Source: Deltaproteobacteria bacterium (GTDB taxonomy: Bacteria > Myxococcota_A > Polyangia > Polyangiales > Houyiibacteriaceae). From it: DNA of 56,050 nt. The notes below the pieces were generated by a model. That model ran no database searches and was not told the DNA's origin. It saw only the letters and a program-made list of their open reading frames with translations. The position numbers and the translations under genes are program-made. The DNA lies in NCBI GenBank assembly GCA_019313915.1, contig JAFDAJ010000004.1:1-56050 (forward strand), read 5' to 3'. Below are positions 41,513 to 49,725 of this stretch, piece after piece. The first letter of the stretch is position 1, and every line of letters begins with the position of its first letter.

Positions 41513-42634
41513 ATGTCGGACGAACTCCAAAAATCCAAGCAAGGCCGCGATATACGCGAACGACTCGGCAGAAAGACGGCTCCACCGCCGTCAGGCAACC
41601 TCGAAGAGGGCAGCGTGGCACCGCCGCCGCCGCCGACGCTCGGAGGTGTAGCGCCGCCGCCAGGCTTCGTTGGAGGTCAGGCCGCCAAACGGTCCGGACC
41701 GTTTGCGGGGGCGACCTCACAGGCGGTAGCGCACCAGGAAGTGCGCATCGTCGTCGATGAGCAGGCCGTGACAAATGCACACGAGGGCAAGAGCCGGCGT
41801 GTTCGCAAGTTGATGATGATCACCGGCGGCGGAGCGGCGCTTCTCGGTCTGTTCCTCGGCATTCTTTCCTCGACCGTGATGAACAAGCGGAGCGAGTACA
41901 ATGTTGCGGTTCGCGATGGCAAGGCCGTATACGAAGGCGTTCGCGCGGCGGCCGACCAGGTGACCGAAGCCAAACGACTGCTCGATCGAGCGGCGGGTGC
42001 GGCCAAGGCGAGGCCCGGAGAGGGTCCTTCCGTCGACTACGAAGCGGTTGAGCAGCTTCGCGCACTGCCCACTCCGTTTACGGCCGCTGACTTCACGGGC
42101 CTTCACTACACCAAGTTCAGCCGCGAGACGGTCAACTCTTTGTTCGTGTACGCCCGTCAGGTAGACCAGCTTTGGGACAAATTCGACAGGCTGGCGGGGG
42201 CAGTCCTTCCGGAGTCCCGTCGCACCGAACTCAACGAGGCTGCTCAGGACGAGACCGCCATCACGACCAGCCCTACCGGCTGCGTCCCCACGCTCGGTGA
42301 GGGCGGCTTTCGATGTGGCCTGGTGTACGTCGACATGCCCGACGGAGATTTGGCGTCGAAGAAGCTCAAGGTTCGCGTGACGCGGAGCGGCAAGCCGTTC
42401 GAGAAGGAACTCTACGTGGGTCAGGACTTGCGCCAAAATGCAAGCAACTACGTGATTCTCACTAACCCCGAACAATCTGCCGGGGTGCTCGGCCAACGCA
42501 AAAACGCGTTCGCCTCGTACCGCCGGGACCTGGCAGAGCTCTCGCGTCTCATGGACTCGACTCTGGAGACGCAAGGCAGCCTGGAAAAGGGCCTCGGGGC
42601 CGTGGCTGGGCTCGAAGAAATCGCCAACTTCTGA
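41513..42634 (+). CDS. single-pass membrane protein of unknown function
   Basis: The 373-residue product has a cytoplasmic N-terminal region rich in Pro and Gly (about residues 23-60), a basic patch (GKSRRVRK), one transmembrane segment (about 100-120) and a large outside domain with helical stretches. The outside part holds a two-Cys pair (GCVPTLGEGGFRCG). No family is recognised. It lies upstream of the FHA gene on the same strand (34-base gap) and is probably co-transcribed with it. Confidence 0.75.
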   Translation: MSDELQKSKQGRDIRERLGRKTAPPPSGNLEEGSVAPPPPPTLGGVAPPPGFVGGQAAKRSGPFAGATSQAVAHQEVRIVVDEQAVTNAHEGKSRRVRKLMMITGGGAALLGLFLGILSSTVMNKRSEYNVAVRDGKAVYEGVRAAADQVTEAKRLLDRAAGAAKARPGEGPSVDYEAVEQLRALPTPFTAADFTGLHYTKFSRETVNSLFVYARQVDQLWDKFDRLAGAVLPESRRTELNEAAQDETAITTSPTGCVPTLGEGGFRCGLVYVDMPDGDLASKKLKVRVTRSGKPFEKELYVGQDLRQNASNYVILTNPEQSAGVLGQRKNAFASYRRDLAELSRLMDSTLETQGSLEKGLGAVAGLEEIANF

Positions 42635-42668
42635 CCTGAATTTCCGTTGAGGTATAAAAGGGTTTCGC

Positions 42669-43643
42669 GTGCGCTTCATTCGACGCGCGGCCCCTCCAAC
42701 TGCTACCTTAGTACGTGGGGTGCCGCGCTATAGACTGCGATATCAGTCGACCAATCTCGAGATGCCGCTCGGGGAGTTTGCGATTGGTCGAAGCTCGTCA
42801 TGCAACCTTGCATTGGCCGACGGACTGGTCTCTCGAAAGCACGCTGTCCTTCACGTTGGTCCCGAAGCAGTCGTGGTCGAAGACCTCGGTAGCCGCAACG
42901 GAGTAGCCGTCAACGGAGTGCGCATCAACGCACCACGTCGATTGTCGCACATGGACCGCGTGTACATCGGCTCACAAGAGCTCGTCCTGATCGACGCTGC
43001 GAAGCTGAGGGAAGGCACGAAGGAAACCGCCGAGTACGTCATCTGCATATCCTGCGGTGCAGTCAACGGCTCTGCAAAGCGGCGCTGCGGGGAGTGCGGC
43101 AAGCGGCTCTCGTCGACTGCGGGTGAAACCATGGCCAGCACGAACAGCCGTGTGGACTCGTCGTCCCATGCGTGGGGCGCAGAGGACACTCGCACCGCGC
43201 GCGCCCTCGACGTGATCGCCGGCATTGCTAGCAAGGCAATCGCCATGGGTCGTTTCGAAGAGGCCGAGCGCATCCTGCTACCGCATCTGGACACACTGCT
43301 CGAGCGGGCCCTCGCGCACCAGCCGTTGAGCGAGTCCGAGCAAGACGATTCCGAGGCACTCTTCGTAGGAGCAACCACCTACGCGTTGCAGTTGGCTGAA
43401 GGGCTGCGCGAGACGAGGTGGATCGATTGGGTCTTCCGGACTCACACGGCCTTGGGGCGGCTCATGGAAGCGGAGACCATCGAATCGCTGCACAACCTCG
43501 TGCGGACCAACAAATACTCCAAGCCCGGATACCTTCGCGCATACCTGCACGTGATCCAGAACCGCGCAGCGGACTACGGCGCATCCGAGCGGTTTCTCGT
43601 GCGGCGTCTCGAAGGACTAGAGCAAGTCGTTTCAGCGCACTAG
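42669..43643 (+). CDS. FHA domain/zinc-ribbon/helical-repeat protein (copy 1)
   Basis: The 324-residue product has an N-terminal FHA domain, which binds phosphothreonine (GRSSS 40-44, SRKH 55-58, SRNG 75-78). A C-x2-C-x10-C-x2-C zinc ribbon follows (126, 129, 140, 143). The C-terminal region of about 170 residues is TPR-like (MGRFEEAERILLPHLDTLLE). The same order and Cys spacing occur in the gene at 43681-44487. The GTG at 42669 has AAGGG before it; a second GTG at 42720 would place the start exactly where the paralogue starts. It is likely a reader of Ser/Thr kinase signals. Confidence 0.85.
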   Translation: MRFIRRAAPPTATLVRGVPRYRLRYQSTNLEMPLGEFAIGRSSSCNLALADGLVSRKHAVLHVGPEAVVVEDLGSRNGVAVNGVRINAPRRLSHMDRVYIGSQELVLIDAAKLREGTKETAEYVICISCGAVNGSAKRRCGECGKRLSSTAGETMASTNSRVDSSSHAWGAEDTRTARALDVIAGIASKAIAMGRFEEAERILLPHLDTLLERALAHQPLSESEQDDSEALFVGATTYALQLAEGLRETRWIDWVFRTHTALGRLMEAETIESLHNLVRTNKYSKPGYLRAYLHVIQNRAADYGASERFLVRRLEGLEQVVSAH

Positions 43644-43671
43644 TGTGCGGATCTTTTTCCTCGCACACTAG
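43640..43671. terminator. bidirectional stem-loop terminator between the FHA genes
   Basis: CTAGTGTGCG (43640-43649) and CGCACACTAG (43662-43671) are perfect 10-base complements around a 12-base loop that holds TTTTT. The stem covers the stop codon of the plus-strand FHA gene and lies 10 bases from the end of the minus-strand one. Confidence 0.65.
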
Positions 43672-43680
43672 GTTCTTGGA

Positions 43681-44487
43681 TCAAACACTAGTCCGGACCT
43701 CAGCCGGGCCAGCATGGCGCAACGCGCTCATCGCGTCGGCAAGACGGACGTCCGCCGGCAACTCATCTACGAGGGCGAGCACCTCGCGCGAAGGGGGCTC
43801 ACCGGCGCGCCCATACAACCGGGCTCCTATTTCGAGCCAGCGCGCGCTCCTGAGCACACAACCAAGGTGGGCGGCGCACTCGGCCACGCCCTTGACGCGG
43901 CTCGGCTCGATGTCGATGCCCTCCTCGATTTGCTCCTCGAGCTCCGACACCCCACGGGACATCATCCGTTCGGCGTCGGCGAGGCGGCCCTGGTCGATGG
44001 CTCGGTCGACGACCTGCGAGAGCAGATGGAAGGTCCAGCCGGAGGCGGCGACGTCGCGAACCGAAGTGCTCACGCCCTGCTCGGTCGAAATCGCGCCGCA
44101 GTGAGGGCATTGTGCACTCGTGCTCGGATAGGGAACGGCGCACCCGACGCAGAATGTGAGACCGCAAGTCGTTCGATGGTTCTTCTTCACGGCGTTCGGA
44201 CTCAGGAACACCAGCTCCTGCGTTCCGATGCGGATGCGGTCTCCATCTTGGAGCGTGGCGCGGCCAACGAGAGGCCGGCCGTTGAGTTGAGTGCCATTGC
44301 GGCTGTGAAGGTCTTCGAGCGTTGGCTCCGAACCGGAAAGGTCGATTCGAATGTGCTGACGCGACAGCATCGGATCATCGATCGTCACGTGGCCCAGCGA
44401 GCCTCGCCCCACGACAATCTCGTCGCCTGTGAGGTCGACCTCTTGTAGATGAAACCGCAGACGATATCGTAAGCTGGAAACCTTCAC
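43681..44487 (-). CDS. FHA domain/zinc-ribbon/helical-repeat protein (copy 2)
   Basis: The 268-residue product is a paralogue of the plus-strand gene it faces. It has an FHA domain (GRGS 27-30, SRQH 42-45, SRNG 62-65), a zinc ribbon with the same C-x2-C-x10-C-x2-C spacing (113, 116, 127, 130), and a helical C terminus with a matching repeat (QGRLADAERMMSRGVSELEE). It is about 40 residues shorter in the tail. The start is GTG with a weak ribosome binding site. The gene upstream on this strand is the secreted unknown at 44549-45379. Confidence 0.85.
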   Translation of the reverse strand: MKVSSLRYRLRFHLQEVDLTGDEIVVGRGSLGHVTIDDPMLSRQHIRIDLSGSEPTLEDLHSRNGTQLNGRPLVGRATLQDGDRIRIGTQELVFLSPNAVKKNHRTTCGLTFCVGCAVPYPSTSAQCPHCGAISTEQGVSTSVRDVAASGWTFHLLSQVVDRAIDQGRLADAERMMSRGVSELEEQIEEGIDIEPSRVKGVAECAAHLGCVLRSARWLEIGARLYGRAGEPPSREVLALVDELPADVRLADAMSALRHAGPAEVRTSV

Positions 44488-44548
44488 GACTCATCAGGCT
44501 AACTGGGACGATGGGGCGGTGTAAATCCTACCCCTACCTACGTCAGCG

Positions 44549-45379
44549 CTATTTCTTTTCGGCGACGTCCGGGGCCTCGTGCCGTCGAATCTCGCCGGTG
44601 ATGCGGTCGGCAATGTCGGCGTGCCGGTCGTCGTCGCTCTCGTCGGCAACCATGTCGACCAGCGTGTCGCTAGCCTCGGCCGGGGCCGCCTTGTTCTTTC
44701 GAAGCTGGCCCAGCCGCGCGACGGTCTTCGGGTCCTCGAGGATCAGGCAGTAGAAGCCATAGAATTCGTTGTTGTCGACGGCCCGTGCAAGCACCCGGGA
44801 CTCCCTCCACTCGTACCATTGCGTCGGCTCACTGCCTGCCACGAGGGACCTGCTCTTCTTCTTCGCCTTGCCGTAACGCTGCTGAAGGGCACTTCCGAAC
44901 TGGGCGAACGTCGCTCCCTCGAACACCGACGCATCGAACGCGCGGTATCGCTTCCACAGGCGCTCTTTGATGAAGAAGAAGTAATCCTGCGTGCCCTTCG
45001 TTCGGACCCGAATCAGCGACTCGCCGTTTCTGTGAGTGAACTCACCTTTCAGATAGCCGGAGTCGTACGCACTTGGCGTGCCGTCGAACTCGAAATACGA
45101 GTCGCGAATCTGAGCGGACTCCTGAGCCATCTTGTGGCGAATCCGATCTTCCTCGATCGCATCAGTCGTCTTCGAAATAGCCTCGTGATACGAGGCCTCG
45201 ATATTCTTCTTGAGGTGCCGGTACACCTGCTTCGGCGTCCAACCCCATTGAAGGTCCCCCATCGATTGCTCGAGCGCGCTAGGCCCCCGATTACTGGCAC
45301 TCCCGGTGTCCGCATAGACGCCCGCACCAAGCACCAGCCCAAAGGCCACCAAGAACGCCCCATATGATGAACGTCGCAT
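44549..45379 (-). CDS. secreted protein of unknown function
   Basis: The 276-residue product has a signal peptide (MRRSSYGAFLVAFGLVLGAGVYA) and a mature domain with coiled-coil helices, a central beta region (EFTHRNGESLIRVRTKG, FFFIKERLWKRYRAF) and a Lys/Ala/Glu-rich tail. No family is recognised. The ATG at 45379 is favoured because AAGGGG lies 7 bases upstream; an ATG two codons earlier is too near that site. It is followed by FHA copy 2 after 61 bases. Confidence 0.7.
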   Translation of the reverse strand: MRRSSYGAFLVAFGLVLGAGVYADTGSASNRGPSALEQSMGDLQWGWTPKQVYRHLKKNIEASYHEAISKTTDAIEEDRIRHKMAQESAQIRDSYFEFDGTPSAYDSGYLKGEFTHRNGESLIRVRTKGTQDYFFFIKERLWKRYRAFDASVFEGATFAQFGSALQQRYGKAKKKSRSLVAGSEPTQWYEWRESRVLARAVDNNEFYGFYCLILEDPKTVARLGQLRKNKAAPAEASDTLVDMVADESDDDRHADIADRITGEIRRHEAPDVAEKK

Positions 45380-45426
45380 ACCCATTCCCCTTGCCGTACA
45401 GGTTAGCACCCGCCGAATGAGCCCAC

Positions 45427-45468
45427 AAAAACCCGATCGCCCAACGTCCAAGATCCAGGACAACGGGC
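45427..45468 (-). terminator. possible terminator after the EI24 gene
   Basis: On the minus strand a stem of GCCC/GGGC and GTCC/GGAC with a 3-base internal loop (45439-45468) is followed 8 bases later by TTTTT (45427-45431). It lies just past the EI24 stop and would end the MCE-EI24 transcript. The gap to the T run is larger than usual. Confidence 0.35.
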
Positions 45469-45482
45469 ACGGGCCAGTTTGG

Positions 45483-46304
45483 CTAGTGGGAGCTGTCCAG
45501 GTCCTGGAGCGCCACAAAGAGCATGGTGCCACCGGCCACCGCGGCGGGCATGAAGAAGAGGTTGACCAGGGGGATGAAAAGAAGGAGCCAGACGCCGGTG
45601 CCAAAGCCCACCACGGCGGGAAGCTGGCTACGGGTGAAGGCGACTCTATCGCGTACCGACCAGTTGCGGCGCGCGGCGGGCCAGTCGATGTAGTCGATTC
45701 CGAGGTACACCGCGGTGAGCGCGAAACCGACGAGCGAAATGACTTGGCCGACCCCAGGGATCACGAACGATGCGAGGAACATCGGCCCGACGACGGCCAG
45801 GTAGACCAACACCTTCAAGAGCTCGAGCCGGATCGTGCGTGCGATGTCCGCGAGCATGCGACTAAACGAAAACGGCGGCGCCGGCTCGCCGGTCAAGATG
45901 TGTTCGACCGCTTCGCTGAGCGCATCGTTGAAGGGAGCCGCCACGATGCTCGACAGCAGCAGGACCAACACCAATCCAAGAACCGTAATCAGAATTCCAG
46001 CGACCAGCTCGATCAGCCAGCGCAGCGCGCCCAGCAGCCCCCCGACCCACCCAGTGGCCTCGTTCCAACTCTCCGGAAACAGAGACCACACAGCCCCGCC
46101 GAGGTCGTCGTAGTAGCTCCCGGCGCCGTAGAACACGGCTCCCAGGGCGAACATTGTGATCAGGATGGGCAACACCCAGTAGCGAGCGAGCTTGGGATGC
46201 TGGAGGTAGACAAACCGCATGCCTCGAAACCCGTACGACAATCCGCGCGCGAAACCGATCGGCGACTTCACAACGGCCCCCGCTCCTCGCGCTACGCGCC
46301 TCAT
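45483..46304 (-). CDS. EI24/CysZ family membrane protein
   Basis: The 273-residue product has the EI24/CysZ layout: an N-terminal SPIGFARGLSYG amphipathic stretch, long hydrophobic hairpins (about residues 45-65, 90-125, 165-205, 230-262), and the VAAPFNDALSEAVE motif between the second and third. CysZ proteins carry sulfate; other members have unknown roles. There are no sulfate genes nearby. It is joined to the MCE gene by an ATGA overlap, so a shared envelope role is an alternative to sulfate transport. Confidence 0.85.
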   Translation of the reverse strand: MRRVARGAGAVVKSPIGFARGLSYGFRGMRFVYLQHPKLARYWVLPILITMFALGAVFYGAGSYYDDLGGAVWSLFPESWNEATGWVGGLLGALRWLIELVAGILITVLGLVLVLLLSSIVAAPFNDALSEAVEHILTGEPAPPFSFSRMLADIARTIRLELLKVLVYLAVVGPMFLASFVIPGVGQVISLVGFALTAVYLGIDYIDWPAARRNWSVRDRVAFTRSQLPAVVGFGTGVWLLLFIPLVNLFFMPAAVAGGTMLFVALQDLDSSH

Positions 46305-47761
46305 AGGGCGACGGCGCCAAGCGGGATCAGGGGCTTCAAGTCTGCGTCATCGAAGCGCAACTGAAGACCGAGGAAGTAGTCTCGGCCTCCGTTGATGATG
46401 TCGTCGATGCCAGCGAGCAGCCAAAACCTGCGTATGATCTCGAACCCGGCGCGGATGCGCATTCGCGGCCAGACGCGTCTGCCGAACTCGAAGATGTCAG
46501 TGTTGATCTCGAGCCGGTCCTTGATGACCTTGATGTCCATGCCGAGGCCGCCGGTCGACTCGATGATGCCAAACCGAAAGGTCGCAAAGGAGATCGATTT
46601 GCCAAACTGCGCCGAGAACTTGAGGCGGTTCGTGCGTGAGATCTCGGTTCGCTTGAACTCGTTCGGGTAAAAGAGCGGTGGTGGGCTCTGACGGACGATG
46701 GTCTCCGTCACGCTGATCGATCCACGCGGGTCGTCGATGACTTGAACCAGGAAGTAACGCCCTTCCCGTGGCTTCAGATAGATCGAGAAGTACGTCTTGA
46801 ACGCGTTCGATAGCGCATAGTATTCGCTCCTGAGCTCGACGATGGTTCGGAGGCGATTCAGCCCACCCACGAAGTTGTTCAACCCCTCGGCGATGCCCTC
46901 GACCTCGTCGATCAGCGCTTCGTCTTGCGTGAGGCGCCCGATGGTGCCCTCGCCTCTCGCCGTTCGGCCGGTCACCTCTTTCACGTCTGCGAGTACGGCG
47001 TTGAGTTGTTCGGCTGCGCGGTGGATCGACGCGATAGTGTCGTCGACCTCCGCAACCCCGCGGTCGATGTCCCCTTTGCGCTTATGGATGATCTCACTCA
47101 GGTCGCCCGTGGCAAGCTCGACGTTCTCCATGATGCGAACGATCCGCGGGCCCGCCTCATCGGTCACCTCCTTGATGTTCTCGAGAGCGTCGCTGAGGTT
47201 GCGCAACGCGCTCTGCATTCGGTCGCCTGCTTCCTCGGTACCGAACGCCCTTTCCATCTGAGTCGTGATTTTCTTCACGCTTTGGGCGATGTCGTTGACG
47301 GTCACGATGATGTCGTCGGTCTGGACCCCCTTATCGGCGGAGAGGATCTGCCCGCCATCCGGAATCTCCGGAAGGCCCGGCGTACCCGGATGAATCACCA
47401 GTGCGCGCTCCCCGAGCAGTGAGAGGCTCCTCATGGTGACCCGAGCATCTTCGTAGAGCGTCAGCCCCCCTTTGATGCGGATGTCGACCCGGGCAACCGT
47501 GCCCTCCAGCCGGATCGAGGAGATGTAGCCAACCGGTATGCCCGCTACCAAGACCCGAGATTTGGCGATCAGGCCCTGAACATCGTCAAAGTGCGCATAG
47601 ACCCCATACCCGGAGTCGGTGGACGCTCGCTCATCGACGTAGCGATAGACGGCAAAGGTGACGACCAGTCCGAGAACCACCATCAGGCCGACTCGGGCCG
47701 CGTTCCAAGTCTCTCGCATAGAGCCGGCCGAATCGTAGTCGAAGCGGACCCAAACGGCCAT
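46301..47761 (-). CDS. MCE (MlaD-type) lipid-transport protein
   Basis: The 486-residue product has one N-terminal transmembrane segment (about residues 22-42), an MCE/MlaD domain (DVQGLIAKSRVLVAGIPVGYISSI), a long helical coiled-coil region (about 140-300) and a beta-rich C-terminal part resembling an outer-membrane-type barrel segment. MCE proteins form hexameric rings or tubes that move phospholipids across the periplasm. The usual partners MlaE and MlaF are not adjacent; instead a CysZ/EI24 gene follows. The start is ATG at 47761 or GTG at 47764. It is divergent from uppP across a 58-base gap. Confidence 0.88.
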   Translation of the reverse strand: MAVWVRFDYDSAGSMRETWNAARVGLMVVLGLVVTFAVYRYVDERASTDSGYGVYAHFDDVQGLIAKSRVLVAGIPVGYISSIRLEGTVARVDIRIKGGLTLYEDARVTMRSLSLLGERALVIHPGTPGLPEIPDGGQILSADKGVQTDDIIVTVNDIAQSVKKITTQMERAFGTEEAGDRMQSALRNLSDALENIKEVTDEAGPRIVRIMENVELATGDLSEIIHKRKGDIDRGVAEVDDTIASIHRAAEQLNAVLADVKEVTGRTARGEGTIGRLTQDEALIDEVEGIAEGLNNFVGGLNRLRTIVELRSEYYALSNAFKTYFSIYLKPREGRYFLVQVIDDPRGSISVTETIVRQSPPPLFYPNEFKRTEISRTNRLKFSAQFGKSISFATFRFGIIESTGGLGMDIKVIKDRLEINTDIFEFGRRVWPRMRIRAGFEIIRRFWLLAGIDDIINGGRDYFLGLQLRFDDADLKPLIPLGAVAL

Positions 47762-47819
47762 CACCGCGTGCTCGAAAGGCCAGGCTCACCACTCCTTGCA
47801 GCTATCCACAACAACCGCT

Positions 47820-48629
47820 ATGGCTTGCAACTTGTCTGAGGGGATCGACGCGCTGACGGCAGCGGCACTGGGTGCACTACAAGGGCTGACCGAGTTTCTT
47901 CCAGTATCGAGCAGCGGGCACGTCGCCATCGGCGCGCACTTCTTCGACATTCGCGAGAACTCCCTTGCCCTGGTGATTCTGCTGCATTTGGGAACATTGC
48001 TCGCTACGGTGATTCTCTTTCGGCGCGACATAGCAGCCCTTGCCGTGGAAGGAATTGCTGCCTTACGCGATCCCGGTCGCTTGCGCGCGACCCCGGAGGG
48101 GCGAGCCCTCGTCGGCATCGCGATCACGACCCTCATCACTGGCATCCTCGGATTGCTGCTGCGCAACGTGGCTGAGGCATTCTCCGAGGATCTCCGCCTC
48201 GTCGGATACGGCTTTCTCATATCCGCGGCGTTCCTGGTCGCGAGCGGGGTCGCCCGCGGGGCGAGCGGCGAGGTGTCGTGGTTGCAAGCTGCCGGAATCG
48301 GCTTCGCACAAGGGGTGGCTGTCCTCCCTGGCATCAGCCGGAGTGGGGTAACGATCGCCGTCGCCATGCTCCTGGGCGTCCAACCTAGCTCGGCGTTTCG
48401 GTTTTCGTTCCTGGTCTCGCTGCCCGCGATCGCCGGCGCAGCACTGTACGAGGCAACCGGAGCCGAGGGTCTAGGCTCCTTGGGCCCAGAGGCGTGGGCT
48501 GGAGGCCTGACGGCCCTGGTGACGGGATACGTCGCCCTTGTTATCCTCCGCGAGATCATCCTCGTCGGACGTATGTGGACGTTCGCGATCTACCTCGTGC
48601 CTCTCGGGCTCTTCCTCATTACCCGCTGA
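47820..48629 (+). CDS. uppP: undecaprenyl-diphosphate phosphatase (BacA)
   Basis: UppP recycles undecaprenyl diphosphate to the monophosphate carrier for cell-wall and glycan synthesis. The 269-residue polytopic protein has the two catalytic motifs GLTEFLPVSSSGH and PGISRSG, with about seven hydrophobic segments. The ATG at 47820 is chosen over a TTG 24 bases upstream. manC follows after 15 bases, forming an envelope-glycan group. Confidence 0.94.
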   Translation: MACNLSEGIDALTAAALGALQGLTEFLPVSSSGHVAIGAHFFDIRENSLALVILLHLGTLLATVILFRRDIAALAVEGIAALRDPGRLRATPEGRALVGIAITTLITGILGLLLRNVAEAFSEDLRLVGYGFLISAAFLVASGVARGASGEVSWLQAAGIGFAQGVAVLPGISRSGVTIAVAMLLGVQPSSAFRFSFLVSLPAIAGAALYEATGAEGLGSLGPEAWAGGLTALVTGYVALVILREIILVGRMWTFAIYLVPLGLFLITR

Positions 48630-48644
48630 GACGGCGGCAGCCTC

Positions 48645-49721
48645 ATGACGAACACCAACAAAGCATACGCAGTGATCATGGCGGGAGGCTCCGGCACGCG
48701 CTTCTGGCCACTGTCGCGCCGCGCCCGGCCCAAACAGCTCCTCGCCCTTGGGTGCGATGATCGCTCCCTACTCCGCGCAACTGCCGAACGCGTGTGGGAC
48801 ATGCTTCCTGTTGAGCGCACCTTCATCGCAACCTCCGAGCTGCTCCGCGAACAGGTCGCGCAGGAGCTTCCCGAGCTTCAGCCGCATCAAATTCTCGCCG
48901 AGCCGGTTGGACGCAACACCGCCCCCTGTATCGGTTGGGCGGCGACCCATGTGAAGCGGCTCGATGAAGACGCGATCATGTGCGTGCTGCCGGCCGACCA
49001 CTACATCTGTGAGACCGAAGCATACGTCGACACGCTGCATCGCGGGATCGAAGCGGCGACGCACGGGGACTACGTCACGATTGGGATCCGCCCGACCCGA
49101 GCGGAAACTGGCTACGGCTACATCGAGGTGGGTCCCGAGCTCGACCCTGGTGTGTTTCGCGCGCGCCGCTTCGTCGAAAAGCCCAATCGTCAGCGTGCCG
49201 AGCAGTTTGTCGCGGGGGGGAGATACCTCTGGAACAGCGGGATGTTCTTCTTTCTGGCCTCTCGAATTCTGGAAGCGATCGACCAGCACCTGCCCGGACT
49301 CGGCCAGGAGCTTCACCGCTACGACGAGGCGGCGAAGCTCGGCAAGGAAGCGGAGCTAGTCAAACAGACCTATGCAGCACTGCCCGCGGTGAGCATCGAC
49401 CACGGGATCATGGAGAAGGTCAGCGCGGTCAGCGTGGTGCCCGGGTCATTTGAATGGTCCGACCTCGGGAGCTGGACTTCAGCGTGGGAGCTCGCGCCGC
49501 AGGACGCGCACGCCAACGTATTGCCCGAGGGTGGCATTGCGATCGACGCGACTGGAAACTACACCTTGGCACCCGAAGGCAAGCTCGTGGCCCTGGTCGG
49601 CGTCGACGACTTGGTTGTGGTGGACTCGGGCGACGCGCTGCTCGTAATGCCGAAGGATCGTGCACAAGATGTGCGTGAGATCATCGAGGCGCTTCGCGAG
49701 CGCAACGACCCTCGACGGTGA
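48645..49721 (+). CDS. manC: mannose-1-phosphate guanylyltransferase
   Basis: The enzyme makes GDP-mannose from GTP and mannose-1-phosphate. The 358-residue product has the nucleotide signature MAGGSGTRFWPLSRRARPKQ, VLPADHYI, ETGYGYIE and the FVEKPN strand. It lacks the phosphomannose isomerase domain found in long type II enzymes. It lies between uppP and manB; together they supply activated mannose for surface glycans. Confidence 0.95.
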   Translation: MTNTNKAYAVIMAGGSGTRFWPLSRRARPKQLLALGCDDRSLLRATAERVWDMLPVERTFIATSELLREQVAQELPELQPHQILAEPVGRNTAPCIGWAATHVKRLDEDAIMCVLPADHYICETEAYVDTLHRGIEAATHGDYVTIGIRPTRAETGYGYIEVGPELDPGVFRARRFVEKPNRQRAEQFVAGGRYLWNSGMFFFLASRILEAIDQHLPGLGQELHRYDEAAKLGKEAELVKQTYAALPAVSIDHGIMEKVSAVSVVPGSFEWSDLGSWTSAWELAPQDAHANVLPEGGIAIDATGNYTLAPEGKLVALVGVDDLVVVDSGDALLVMPKDRAQDVREIIEALRERNDPRR

Positions 49722-49725
49722 AATC

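Noticed and set aside
42653-42658. TATAAA box before the first FHA gene as a promoter
   Set aside because: No -35 element lies at a suitable distance (a TTGAGG is only a few bases away), and the gene is probably co-transcribed with the membrane protein gene upstream.
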